64,000 nucleotides of DNA, from the NCBI GenBank assembly GCA_036345935.2, contig JADWOT020000001.1, positions 3,738,106 to 3,802,105 on the forward strand. The letters are read 5' to 3'. The position numbers were made by a program, and so were the translations under genes. Below, piece by piece: positions 12,120 to 23,910 of this stretch. The notes beneath the pieces are model-generated. The model did no database searches and had not been told where the DNA came from. It worked only from the letters and a program-made list of their open reading frames with translations. The DNA comes from Taenia hydatigena (Eukaryota; Platyhelminthes; Cestoda; Cyclophyllidea; Taeniidae). Numbering within the stretch: the stretch's first letter is position 1; each line of letters starts with the position of its first letter.

Positions 12120-12640
12120 CACGCCTTAAAATAAACGAAAGCCCCGATCATCGTGGGTATTGGTGCTACGCTGTGCGTGGGCTCATGTCAACATCAAGAC
12201 GACGAAATCATAAACGCCTTCTCCCTTAAACAAACAAATGTGTTTCTCTAACACCTCCTCGTTTTCATTTCAGTCATTACAGCAAACTCGCACTTGTCCC
12301 TTTTGAGAATGTTTATTCCCCTCTGTAGAGCGCATTGTCGGTGACCTCGATTGTGTGCCTCTGGTACGGCTAATTGTAGCCCTTGAAGAATACGATGTCC
12401 GACATGGATTTGTTAAATAGACATCTCAAAAGAACTGTATGGAAAGGAACGTCATTTTGTGTTAAGTATGTTCTGAATTGGTTGGAGGAGACATGCCTGC
12501 TCACAATACTGCTTTGAACCCGGGTTCGCCTTTCACTGTCACCGTGGCCAACTAATGCATCGCACAATGACTGATTCCATCCTCTTCAATAGACGCGTCC
12601 ATTTTTAAAGAAGCTGCATCTCTCTACACAATTACCACCG
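12120..12640. repeat. diverged copy of 54.77-55.26 kb
   Basis: Direct-orientation similarity covers the segment with GTGCGTGGGCTCATGTCAAC, through CATTGCACAAT-type sequence to AGACGCGTCC. Both segments are diverged from the 29.3, 37.2-37.5 and 60.1-60.4 kb family. The frame open in the 37/60 kb copies (GSCQQEDDE...) is recognisable at the start (GSCQHQDDE) but stops early here. It is a decayed family member. Confidence 0.5.
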
Positions 12641-15529
12641 GGATTAACACATTTTGCTATTCCTTGCCAAGATTAGTCTACTCCCTCCGGATCGCTTTTG
12701 GCAAAACATGAAAAATGTGAGGGAACTAGACACTGGAAAGCAATTGCAGGAATGAATTATGCATACTTCATCCTGATTTGACCATATATCTTTCTTGCAC
12801 TTGACTACCCGTTTGTCTTGTTTTTGACTCCAACACCGTACAATACCTTGGTCGGCGTATTATTTGGGGTGATCCGAAGACGTGGCAGAAAATGATTTGG
12901 ACAGAAATCCTGCTCTATTTTTTCTAGCAAATGAATGCATATATATATGCACTTAAGAGGTGTAAATTAAGTAATCAACATATTGCGATGCCTTCATTGT
13001 CTTCCAATAATAAATAAAAGAGAAAAAACCCACTTTCAGCTACGTTATATCCAGCGCAGCCTCACTAAAGGTAGGGATGAATGAGATCGCAAATGGGGAA
13101 ACTAGAAGAGGTTTGGGTGATCAAGAAAATTCAATTTACAAACAAAGCACAATTTTATAAATTTTTAGGCATCCTCTCTCACCCATAATGTGCGTGATTA
13201 CTTGATTTTACTTCTAAGAAGCTTAATTATAGCGCCAGGTGTCTTCCACGCGTTGACGTCAAGCTTCGGAAGAGCTAAGGAGCAATAGCTGCCCTCAAAA
13301 GCCTGGAGAGTGGGTGGAGCACGTGATAATGCACAAAATGGAAAAAATTATCAAATCTTTACACAGTTTTGACACTCTTGTTGCCAAAGAATAAGGTAAC
13401 GTGGGAAAGTTGATAAATGTTTAGTTCAAGAATTAGGGATGGCCTTCTGTCTGTGTGAGAGCATACACCGCTTGATCCTCTGCTTCCGTGTTCGTTCATT
13501 TATGCTCAGTCTAATCACATGCGTGACTATTAAGGAGGAGATAATCGCCATTGCCTTCCATTCCATGGCACACGCTGTCACTTTGCTGTCATGTTTCCCA
13601 ACAAAGCGAAAATAAGGAGGAGTAGTTACAACTTACAAAAAAAGTAGTTTATTGATCAGACAAATCAGTGAAGTAACTGATCAAAACAGACTTTCACATC
13701 AACAAAGCCATTTGTGAGTCTACCTCTTCCAGTTGGAGTCTGGCTGTTTCGAAGAATGAAAGGGCTGGCATTGAGTAATGTCCAGAATACTCAACTATGC
13801 GATATGAATTTCAGTTCTTTCCTAACAGGATACAAACTGGGTGGAGGGTCTTTAAATCGACCGCTTCCAGTTCTCTGCCGTAATCGCTTCTTGTCGTCTA
13901 TTTCACCTCTCGAGAAATTGTCTGCATTCTACCGGACAATAGATCTTGGCTGACTTTTGATTAAAATAGTAAGTTTCTGCTTTTTCGAGTTCTGCAGTTG
14001 TTGCACACTGCAGGTGCGAACGATATGCATTCGTAGAGAATGATTGTGTCTACATCGCGTTGCACTCCATGCGAACGCGGCCTCTTCAAACGACGTGGAG
14101 CGTAAGCCACGAAGTGCTTTGCCAGTTTTGTATTCAATACTAGCTTAGTATAACAGAATGTTTGAAAAAATCGAATTGCAGCGAATGGTTTTGGTGGGAC
14201 ACATTGGAAATGCCGAGGTCTCTCCTGCTACTTTATGCTCTCTTATATAATAAATCTAAACGAGTGGAGTGATGGATGCGATCTGCTTAAAACTAGCACA
14301 ATGGTATTTTGTTCCCGCCAAAAATGCGACATCATTAGTAAAATAAGCATGACTGCTAAAGGAACTTGTTCTAGAAAGAAATGCAGCTCTACCCTCAGTG
14401 GGTCGGTCGCATCTGTTTTTACGGAATTTCCTTTCCATTCAAGGCCAGACATGAACCAATCCTAAAGTGGTCTGTCACTAGTTTGGCAGATGGGCTAATT
14501 CCGTAACTGTCTCTGGTAAAAGCTGGAATCTGCATGGTTCAGCGAGTGCCTAAATAGTATTTTTTCATCTTATTCTGGAAAAAAGGAAAAGTCCGAGTGC
14601 AGCAGAAGCAACAACCTACCCAACGTACACCGTCCAGGTTGTCTGTCTAGGTTTGAGCTCGGAACAGAGATAAACATACAGACATGTGGCAAACACGACA
14701 AGGTATGAAGAGAGTTGTGCTGCGTGCAAATAGTTGGCATCCTGCCAAGTCACATTTTTTAGCGTCCGCAGCCGGTTTTCATGACTTTTAGTGTCGAGGC
14801 AGGGTCAATTTAACTTTGAGTTCGGCAGTTGTTGTAGGGTTTCACAAATCAAACGTAGTGAATAATGGCATGTTTGCGCAACCTGTTCGTGATAAAACCT
14901 ATGCAAATTTCTAAAGCAAAAATAAAATTAGTTGTTTCGGCAAATAAGCGTGAGTACAGTGCAGTAAACTGCACAGACGCCTTGGTTTTCGTGACCATCC
15001 ACCTCCTGATGGCACAGCATTTTGTCCGTCTCCACAACCTCTCAGCTTATCCACACACCAACAATTCACCTGTCCTCTAAGCAGTAAGCCAGATCACCTC
15101 TTCATTATAAACCGAGTGGCCCATCGATGGCAAATTTCAGGCAATTTCCGCTTAAAGTAACAATAATCCCAGTTTTGCGTACTAATGCACAGAACAATTG
15201 ACTACAGGATAAGCACATTCGGTAGATTTTTCTAGTTTCAGTAAATCGAATTTTAGAGCGGTATTTTCTATAGCAGCCACCTATCTAATGCATTGGTGGA
15301 TTTTGTGCCAATTCCAGGATTGCCTGCAGGTATAAATTAGTCATTTGATTTCCTGCCTCTGCATTTGTTTCAAAAATTTGGCTCTCAAAATCCACAACTT
15401 ACTTTTAGGCGCTGTTTACTTGAGAAACTTCTTAGCAGATCAATTGATACGCAATGTTGTCACAATATTCCCAAAAACATCTGCTATTGTCTAAGGTTGA
15501 TGGTGATCCATGCAGTCAGGAGAAGGATT

Positions 15530-17220
15530 GCCACTTAAGTGGGTCCATCAAATCGTTCAACAGATGTACGCTTGATTGAAAGTTTGGTCTTTTTAGTCAA
15601 TTTACAAGACTCACATTAATCTTTCGGCCAGCAGCGAACCATTTTATCCAGGAAGATAGGTCCGGTCGTAGAGAGCCTTGATGACATCTCAAGCTGTGTC
15701 GTTTGGCACATTTCTTCATGACCTTGCTTCCTCGGTTTCCTTTCGACCGAAGCTGCTCACCAAAAAATTTGTGGCTGCCTAGGTGTAGATTGTGGTGGAG
15801 CATCAGAAAAGCATTTCGCAATGTCGTGAAGTGTGGGAGTCGAATGCAGCTAAATCTGTGAACAATTGTAACAGCTTACTGCATCCTCATTTTTAACTGT
15901 ACGAGGAATTCAAATGCGTAGCTTGTAGTCCCTTATGAAGCGAATCGGAATTTAAAAATGCCACTGAAGAGTCTGTATTTTGCTTCAGTAGTTGTGAGGT
16001 CGCAAGCAAACTGGGCCACACGAATCAGACTGTCGTGAATCAGGGCGTGAGGGGATCGCCCACGTGCATCCATTTTGCCCCACTTTCCTCGCTCCGCGAT
16101 TGCAAAAGAGTTCTATTGTTTGTCACTTATTCTTTGTGGTTGCATGAGCACGTTAGTGGACGTCATTGGTAATCTGCATTGATAAAATAAGTATATTTGA
16201 GTATGAAGTTCTTTATATACTTATTAGATGACTCAGCGAGAAGTTCAACATCATTCTAATGCAAAACACGCATGTCTACTGAAATGAATGCGTCGCCCCA
16301 CTTTAGCATCTGTCATCATTTTAGGTGGTAATGTCTCATTCTAAAGCGTGAACTCTAATGACATGCAATGGGAAAGTAGTGGCCTATGACGATCAAGACG
16401 AATGAAGGCAACTCTTACTGATCCAGCTCCACAGTCCTGCACTGTCCAAAGATGAAGAGACTGGTTTGAAATGCACTGACAGATGAGTGAATGGATGATG
16501 GAATGTAATTCTATTGGATTTCTTAACAAAGTGTTAAGCCAAGGTAATGAACAGATTATTCAATCCAACATCGAGATGTCTTTTAATCATGCATTGGTGA
16601 ATAGACGAGGTGACAGCCACAAGTAGAATTTTATGCTGGTTTTGCATGACCAAATGGGTAGTTTTCTTGTTGTACGAGTATATTGTCTTCATCTTCCCTA
16701 AAGGATGGTTCTACTGCCAACTCGACTGAGTTCTTCACTGATCGGGTTGATAATTATTCGCCCGAACCAAGCTATAAATATTTTAACTATTGTGAGTAAC
16801 CATTGAAAGCCAAATATAGTCACTGATAGGCAAGTTATAGCTTCTCCGTTGTGTGCACCATACCGATGTCCCACTGCTGCCTGAAGAATTGATTTAGCGC
16901 CTGAGATGATGAGTTCTACCTCTCTGTGCCAGGCTTCCCCACCTCAAGTCTTCCGTTGACGAATTCAGGTATTACCAGTCCGTGTTTTATGTGGTTATTC
17001 TCATTCTCAATCAACAAATCCATCACTGCGTGCTAACAAAACGAAGGATTAAACACACAAGCACTCCTTTATGCATGGGATTTAGTGGATTACTGCTATT
17101 TACTGCATTAGCTCCCAGCCCCACAGCCGTTTGGAGGTCAATTTTAAAACAAACCCTACGTTATGCTTAGCATTAGTGGCATTGTTTACAGCCTAAAGGA
17201 CTTCATAACTACAGTATTGT
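15530..17220. repeat. left arm of a 1.7-kb inverted repeat
   Basis: Strong inverted homology to 32,650-34,360; paired coordinates sum to about 49,905. Matching frames at 16,341-16,529 and 33,376-33,564 differ at only a few residues. The arms enclose about 15.4 kb. They are not homologous to the YVDADYP gene units, and I recognise no gene in them. Confidence 0.75.
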
Positions 17221-17857
17221 GTGAGTTAAGGCATATTTTACATGGTCAGTCCCAATTTTCGCTGTCTATCATTAGCAAAAGCAATTACCTCTTGGATGTT
17301 TACATATACCATTCTGGAATTCACGCTTTGCCTCGTTCGCTTTAGGTCATTGAAACCAGATTTATTTAAGGGTAATTCAAACATAAATTAAAAATGTTGG
17401 ATTCAAATCTATGGTTTTCATATTTTAGATAGTCATACCCAACTTTTTGCCTTCACTCATTAGCAAAAGCAATTACCTCTTTGCCTCGTTTGCTTCAAGT
17501 CAGTAAAACCCAATGTTAGCAAAGGGTGGTTTAAACAGACTTAAAAAATAGAGCAATTATAAATGTGCGATTTAAATCTGTGGTTTACCGTCTGTCTTGT
17601 GTCACATTTGTAGGTTTTTAATGTCATGGCACCTTGATGGCACCGTACGCCACTTAAAGTGGCAAGAACGACAATTATGACAAGTGTGACCTCGTATGAG
17701 TGTCAACAGCTTCAGCACACATGGTGGCATAGCTCAATTCAAACACCGTAACCACAATGCCACACGCTGTAAGGGTGTAGCATTAGACGATGGTGATTGT
17801 GAACGAGAACGGCTACGTAGCACATAGAATGGTGATATCCACCTGCATCCACAAACA

Positions 17858-18226
17858 TTACAAGCTCAGTGCTGTAGAACATGATACAGTGTTAGAGCGC
17901 TCAAATTCTGCTGCACAGAGGTGCTTTGATGCGTGCTTAAGCCACTGAAGAGAAGCACACAAGTAAGAGGCCTTCACATGTCCATCAGTGACGATCTCAA
18001 CCATTGCAGTTGTTTCCACACCGCGCAGCACATTGGCCATTTCCATGAGGATGCAGACATCTAAAAGAAGCTGAATGGCAGGAGACTGGCTGAATGACAG
18101 AAGTGCTCTACATCTGAATTTCGCTGCAGGATTGGTAAATGCGCGCTCCAGTAGTTTAAGCAGTTCACGCTTGTTGACAAGACAATGATGAGCAGCTGTT
18201 CTCACACACTTGGTAGTGATGTCCTA
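17858..18226 (-). pseudogene. possible exon of an unidentified helical protein
   Basis: The open minus-strand frame, read from an acceptor-like CTGTAG at about 18,227, gives DITTKCVRTAAHHCLVNKRE followed by alternating helix-like, Leu/Ala/Cys-rich segments (ELLKLLERAFTNP, IQLLLDVCILMEMANVLRG, YLCASLQWLKHASKHL). The pattern resembles alpha-helical repeats (ARM/HEAT-like), but I cannot assign a family. No matching exon was found nearby, so it may be an isolated exon or a gene relic. Confidence 0.35.
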
Positions 18227-18743
18227 CAGCTTCTTCCGCTTAATGGTTAAAAAATGGAAGGAATGTGAAAGGGCGGAAAGAGAGGGTATCTGCTCTAAAA
18301 TCTTTGAGTTATTATTTCGTTAAGGCATAATAAGACCTAATAGGTTCGCTTTCTCTCAAACTTACTGTTCAAGGATCCTAAAGTGACTTGATAACATGAT
18401 CTATATTCACAGGCGATTCGGCACGATGAATGGGTTCTGTCTTAGCTAATGATCCAGTACAGTATGCTAATGACCTACCAACCCTCATTCTTGGTGGCCT
18501 TTCTTAGCAAGTGTGCTTTCATTGGCTCAATAGTCAAACTTTTAACGGAAAAGAAAGCCTTGATTAGGTAAGCAGTTGTCCTCGTGGGTATTTTACCTTT
18601 GGAAATCCCCTGCAAAATCAATTACGTCTCCTTCTCGTTTAAGTAAATGTCTTTAACACAGTGGCCTCAAGTTGCACTCGTGGACCTCTTTATGCTTCAG
18701 GTCTTCATTCTTCAAAGTCTAACGGTGATGTCAAGCATAGATA

Positions 18744-19010
18744 ATGGCAAAATTTTTACTTTGTGAGAGTTTCATGACGCCTGTTGTCAAGGTGATGCGA
18801 TGCATATTCGATTCCGATATTACGTTCACATTCCATCAGGCAGAAGGGGATGATTTTGTCACGCTTAGGCGAGCACTACTGAAGCTCCGAGAGGAAGGAG
18901 AGGCAACCTTCAATTTCCCATTAGAGTTAATAGTAGCATATAAGACAGCGTTGAATTGTACCGCACAAAGCCGTCAACCACCATCTGACTACTTTCCGTT
19001 CAGGAAGTAA
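18744..19010 (+). pseudogene. possible coding segment, decayed gene part 1
   Basis: The 88-codon frame contains FHQAEGDDFVTLRRALLKLR and FNFPLELIVAYKTAL, a charged/hydrophobic mix typical of a globular protein. It is followed within 25-250 bases by further protein-like pieces in other frames: DGAEVAQGLRKTTVESLKAI near 19,030-19,098 and VDDDVYTCEGRISEAI near 19,095-19,170. Frame changes without clear splice sites suggest a frameshifted pseudogene. The family is not recognised. Confidence 0.35.
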
Positions 19011-19212
19011 TCTTAGCCCATTCAACACAACGATGGTGCTGAAGTCGCACAAGGGCTGCGAAAAACAACAGTCGAGAGTCTAAAGGCAATTCAAAGTTGA
19101 CGATGACGTCTATACCTGTGAAGGTAGGATTAGTGAGGCGATTTCATCTAAACGCTGTAGAATTGACTTTCGTTAAGGTGAGGAATGATAACTGGAGGAG
19201 ACATCACAGCTA

Positions 19213-19482
19213 AATGCGTCTGCCATATATTAAAGACCTAGAAGCAGATTACGGCAGTTTGACGACAGATGAACTACTAGCCAGCCTTCCATATGCCACC
19301 TTCATCTATGAGCCCCGAGACACCCTGGATTCGTTAGTGCGGGTTGTTTAGGAAGAGCGCAAAAGAGGATGGTCACATGTCAATTTTGCAAATCGTCTCT
19401 ACCGTCTTCCTCCGCATGGAGAGATGCTGCAAATGCCTGGATTCCCCAAAAATGGTTTCTATTCAATTTGGAACAAGTTTGC
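19213..19482 (+). pseudogene. decayed gene part 2, one in-frame stop
   Basis: From the ATG at 19,213 the frame reads MRLPYIKDLEADYGSLTTDE and on to TLDSLVRVV, then TAG, and continues in the same frame as EERKRGWSHVNFANRLYRLP with GFYSIWNKFA at the end. Both sides of the stop look like ordinary globular protein, so the TAG is probably a nonsense mutation, unless the bases before GAAGAG are a splice acceptor (GTTTAG). It likely belongs with the segment at 18,744. Identity unknown. Confidence 0.4.
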
Positions 19483-20598
19483 CTAATGGCTCTTCCACAT
19501 ACACCATGCTGTTAGGCATGAACTTTCTTTGGGTAAGGTAATACCAGCTGGAATGTCGAAGTCAATCACTTGCAGTGGAATACGCTTCAACGATTTGGTC
19601 TCTTTCGATTATCCGGTTCGGTTTGCATCAACATCCTTCACGACATATGAATATTAACCGAAATGATGTTGACTTTATTATATAGTGGAATTATACGAAA
19701 TGTGATGTGCTCATCATGAATGCGTTCAGTTCTTACCAGTAGAGAGAGGTAAAAGGGTTCGGATTCTTGGTAGACATAAACGCACACCGAAATTCAAGAG
19801 TGATAAGTAGTTCATATAGAAATAAGTGAGCATTATGGATTGTAAAGTGTGCTGTTTAGGTGTAACATCGAATTCATTGAAAACCTATTATGTTGTGAGA
19901 TTGCCCTAAGCACTTTTGGGAGGCTGTGAGCAAACAAAGGTGACTAGAAAGTCACGAGCTTAAATGGACGGCTCACTGTGTGTAGCAGAATGTTTCGCTG
20001 GAGCATGGAACGCGATCACGAATCCAAAACATACAACTGTCGCATGCGAAATGAGTGTAAGTAAAGTCTAAGCTTACTGTACCACTTTGTTTGTTCTGAC
20101 TGCCTGGTTGCGGTCGCTTGTGTAGCCATATCACCCTCGCCGCTTGGACACACCTCGAGGAAATGCCAGCGGCCGCATTCCCTCTGTTTATTGAATACAC
20201 ATTCTGCGCTAGTGTATGCCTTCATTTGCCTTCAAGGAAGTCTCGGGCCACTACACCTCCTATGTGAGGTACATGCTTGTATAAATAGCGCAAGTTATTT
20301 AGGAAAATATGGTAAAACCAAACCGAAAAATGATTTGACTTATAAGTTACTTGTCCAGGTAATAAACTTTTACTTCTAATAATGTGCACATTTTAGCACT
20401 CACAATGCACCACGATATGTCTCCACCAACTTCTCATTTTACCGCGTCGCCTTGTCGAGGCTGTCACCATTTATCTCTTCCTTCTCTTCTTCTTGATTGG
20501 GGTCTTTTTGCCATTGTTGGGACTTCCTTCTCTCACAAATGGGTGTCCATTTCAGTTTGCAGGGGAGACAAGCATAAAATATGGCGACATGGACGATG

Positions 20599-21350
20599 AG
20601 GTAGGTAGGTAGGTAGGCCTACGGAGGTTGGGGGCTGGGGAGTGGGTGGGTGTGGCCTCCTCCGTTTTGAGGATGCTGAGTGGTCTTGCTTACTTACATT
20701 TCCGCGAGATAGATTGAAGTATTCTTGGTTTCATTGTTAGTTAATTTCAGATATCAGATGAAGGATTAATTGGTCTGAATGCTTGAGTGTGATCAGGGAT
20801 GGGGTATGGGTGGCAGGACGTGCTCTGAGGTGGTTAGGTCGCCGTCCTTTCAAGGTATGAAGGGTGGGACGTGGCATGTCGCTGTGCTTCAGGGGGTTTG
20901 TTGCCTTCCGTGGTTTTGTGGTTGCGTCGAAAGGAGTGCGAAGATTGGGGGCGTAAGTGGGAATACGAAGCTGGGGTTCGGTTGTGGGAGGTCATGGTGG
21001 TGGCTTAGCTCGCCGACTCCGTGAGTCTGATCTGCGAAGCAGTTTCTTCCAACGGGCAGGTGAGTGGTAGTAGTTCAACCGTTGCAATAGCCGGAGATCA
21101 GTTATTTATTTGAAAGGAAGTGAGGAGCGCGTGGTGAGGCGCTAGCTCAATGTCGCTCTCGGCATGTGCTGCAGGGCCTGACTAAAGTGGGGGGGAAGGA
21201 GCGACTGCGAGGAGGAATCGAACAGGAGAGGAGGTGCAGAGGATGTATTGAAAGACGGCAGGTTGGAAGGTGCGGTGGGGATTGTTGCGCCTCAGTCGAC
21301 CTCGACTGTGACTAAGTCCATTGCTCTATGGCCTCTGAGCATTGAGCATT
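20599..21350. other. G-rich, strand-asymmetric tract with (GTAG)n
   Basis: It begins with a GTAG microsatellite at 20,599-20,617, followed by about 600 bases in which G greatly exceeds C on the plus strand, with many GGG runs (for example 20,629-20,655 and 21,188-21,200). This differs from all surroundings. No gene is supported. Confidence 0.55.
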
Positions 21351-21359
21351 ACGGCCCCT

Positions 21360-21640
21360 AATGGATAGTGTTGATGCACCTTAACTGGGGCTAGGTGACG
21401 CAGTGGTTCACCATTTGCATTTGTGCTTTCAGTTTTGGCTTTCTGGGTGCAGTTGCATCCCCCGGTCCATGGGGTTCCGACCTTTCAGTCTTTGTGCCGC
21501 GGAGAAATCGCTTCCGTGTGAGCGTGCTCAGCTACGTTTTGGAAATGACTGAGTGCAGTACTTCAATAGAAGCAGGGAATGAGCAGGCATCGAGATGCAT
21601 TCATTTGGCTGATAGTTGAGCGTTAATGCCACAGGTATAG
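21360..21640 (+). mobile_element. possible tRNA-derived short interspersed element
   Basis: A box-A-like TAGGTGACGCAGTGG near 21,391-21,405 and a box-B-like GGTTCCGACC near 21,473-21,482 are spaced roughly as in tRNA-derived elements, inside a CpG-containing stretch unlike the AT-richer neighbourhood. No tRNA cloverleaf, tail or target duplication could be established and there is no second copy in the window, so this is tentative. Confidence 0.25.
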
Positions 21641-22584
21641 GGGCCCTCTGCGGAGAGCTGAAGGTAAGAAGTCCCTGTATAGAAGAGCCAGAGGAGTATT
21701 GCGCTCTTCTACAGATGTTTAAAACCCTACGCGTTGGAAGGGGCTTCTAGTTTGCTACTAAAAGCTACCATCGGGTAGGGAGCACAGAGCCACAAAAAGC
21801 AGGGGGTGGGGTCGCAATCTGCTCTTCTAGGTGAACGGCATGGGTCGCGGTATGGGAGGGTGCTATGCAGTCTCGAGCAATACGGAAGTGGTGGATAACT
21901 ATCTGGAGACGCAGGTCACAAAGGGGAATTAAAGCGCAGCCCAATCAAGTAAACCAGATGCAGTCTTATCTACATGAAAAAGTAAAGATTGTTGGTGCCT
22001 GTTAGCAGATGGTTTCTATGCTCCATCTAGGCTAAGAAGGCAAGCGTGGTCGGAGGAGCGGAAACAGGGTAGAGAATTGGCATTCTGTGAGGTGTTTTGC
22101 TATCTAATTCATGTATCCTCTAGGTAGGAGCTCAATTGATGACTTTATAAAGGCGAATGGGTATTTTGTTGGAGCATTCAATTTCCATTGTCAAAGTTTA
22201 ATGTTTATTTAGCTGTGCATTTGAACGCATGTTCTTGAGTGGTCGTAATTGAGGCTATCCCTCAACACCGTGGTTATCTGACCATAATTTTCGTCTATTT
22301 ACCCTACCTAGATTAGGTAATGCCTTCAAAAGGGAAGCACTGAGGGCCCTTATCCTTAGATAGACCTCTTTATTAAGCTTGAGCATTTTGTCATAAAGAA
22401 TTTTTCCTGCTTTATTAAAGTTCTGCAATCCGCATAGTGACCTTGGTAACCACTTCTCTACAGGCCTTCAGATGCAAAATTTCCCTACTGCGCCTCGCGT
22501 CCAACAACTTTTCGAAGCTGTTAAAGTATGTGAGTGATTATGCTCACCGTCACTATGGTATAAGCAATCATATACCAAACATCG

Positions 22585-22899
22585 TCACACCGTAGGCCAT
22601 GTGCCCACCTGGTGTGCGAAGTTAGGCATTCTGTGGCCTAGTCGGATGCCAACAGAAATTACTATGAGCTGTCGCATAACCACGGCCGGGGTTTTGGTCC
22701 TCACCCACGTCTTCGGAGCCTTAACAGCAGCAACTGGGACAGCCTCCTGCTGACCTTCTACGCAAGCCATCACAGTATGAGCTGTATCTGAGGTTAATTG
22801 CAAACACGAGTATTTTGGGATAGGTCGCTGCGTATTTGGCCGCGAGAAACGTGGTGCTTCGCCACACATTAAGCCATACACATGCACGCGGTATCGCAA
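22585..22899 (-). other. 104-codon open frame of unknown nature
   Basis: An open minus-strand frame beginning MRYRVHVYGLMCGEAPRF in a GC-richer segment (22,560-23,030). It lacks a recognisable domain. The segment is compositionally like the possible short element at 21.4 kb, so it may be repeat DNA rather than a gene. Confidence 0.2.
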
Positions 22900-23478
22900 T
22901 TACCTATTGCCATCCTGCCTAACGGTGCTTGAATTGAAGCTATCGACGACAGGTGCGACAGCAACTGGTGGTAGTTAAGGCCCACCAATGTCCCCGAACG
23001 CTGCGCGGTTCAGTGGTGTCGAGGCAACACCTCTCATAGATGTTAGTGGTAATTAAGCTTGGAGTAAATACGGAGTCAGATAAAGGAATAAACAACAGCG
23101 CATATTTTTGTACCATTCATGTATCGAAGGTCGTGCCATCTCTCAACTTGGACAAGTTTCCTTGTGAGTGCACACATCTGACCACCTTCTTGGCAGGAAG
23201 CACTTCCATGTTTGAAATCACTCATTTCAAATGCAACGTCCACCAAGATTACTTGATATGGTTCTTGATCTCTGCATCATCATAATCAGCGGCAGCAAAA
23301 CTGCATCTTCTACTCTTCTGACGTAGGCATTTGACGTCAATCCCAAGATAGATATTCGCTCTGATGAGTAACTTTTCTTAGGATTGAATAAAACTGCCAT
23401 TGTCTACTATTCAAGGTTCTTTCCCTTTTGCTGTATGGTCTAGGCATGACTCCCTTTCGTACATTCAAACATCTCTAA

Positions 23479-23910
23479 GTGCACTCACCAAAGCTGTGTA
23501 GAGGCTTTTTTAGTGCCATTATCTACCTTTGTAGTTATTTCTCTCTCGCTCCCCTTCTCTTTATTACTTCCCACAATCAAATTTCCTTAATGGCATTAAC
23601 TGATTTTAATCTGAGCGTTTACTGTTCAATTTTCTACGTGAAGTGGTGCTTTAGAGACTTGAGGGAGGCGACTTTTTGTTTTGAGACGTGCCCAATTGTC
23701 ATTAATCACCAATACAAATGGCATACTCGGCAACACCTGCATCGTATGTGGTCGTTAGTTTATAGTGAGTCCAAAACTCGACTGAAGCATCCATCAAACG
23801 TAAGCTCGCTGTTACAGGCCCTCATGCGGACACTCTCTATTGACCGAATACGGAAGCAACTGTTCGAACATACTGTGCATGGAGACGTTCTGTCTGAGCT
23901 ACAATCGTGA
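23479..23910 (+). pseudogene. possible coding relic, 143 codons open
   Basis: One of the longest open frames in the window. The first 45 residues are hydrophobic and may be chance. The second half (WSLVYSESKTRLKHPSNVSS, then LMRTLSIDRIRKQLFEH) looks like a soluble helical protein. The change suggests an exon entering around codon 60, near a pyrimidine-rich stretch. There is no paralogue for comparison and no recognised family. Confidence 0.25.

Larger units (their letters stand above)
10161..15529. other. mostly single-copy spacer
   Basis: No close relative elsewhere in the window except three weak ones: 10.9-11.45 kb with 43.4-43.9 kb, 12.12-12.64 kb with 54.77-55.26 kb (direct), and a diverged P3-like motif near 14,655-14,695 (minus strand, around ACATGTCTGTATG). 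Short AT-rich runs are common. Apart from the small frame at 11,578 I see nothing I can call a gene. Confidence 0.5.

Noticed and set aside
21360..21640. A functional tRNA gene
   Set aside because: Only box-like motifs fit; no cloverleaf can be drawn and box spacing is long.
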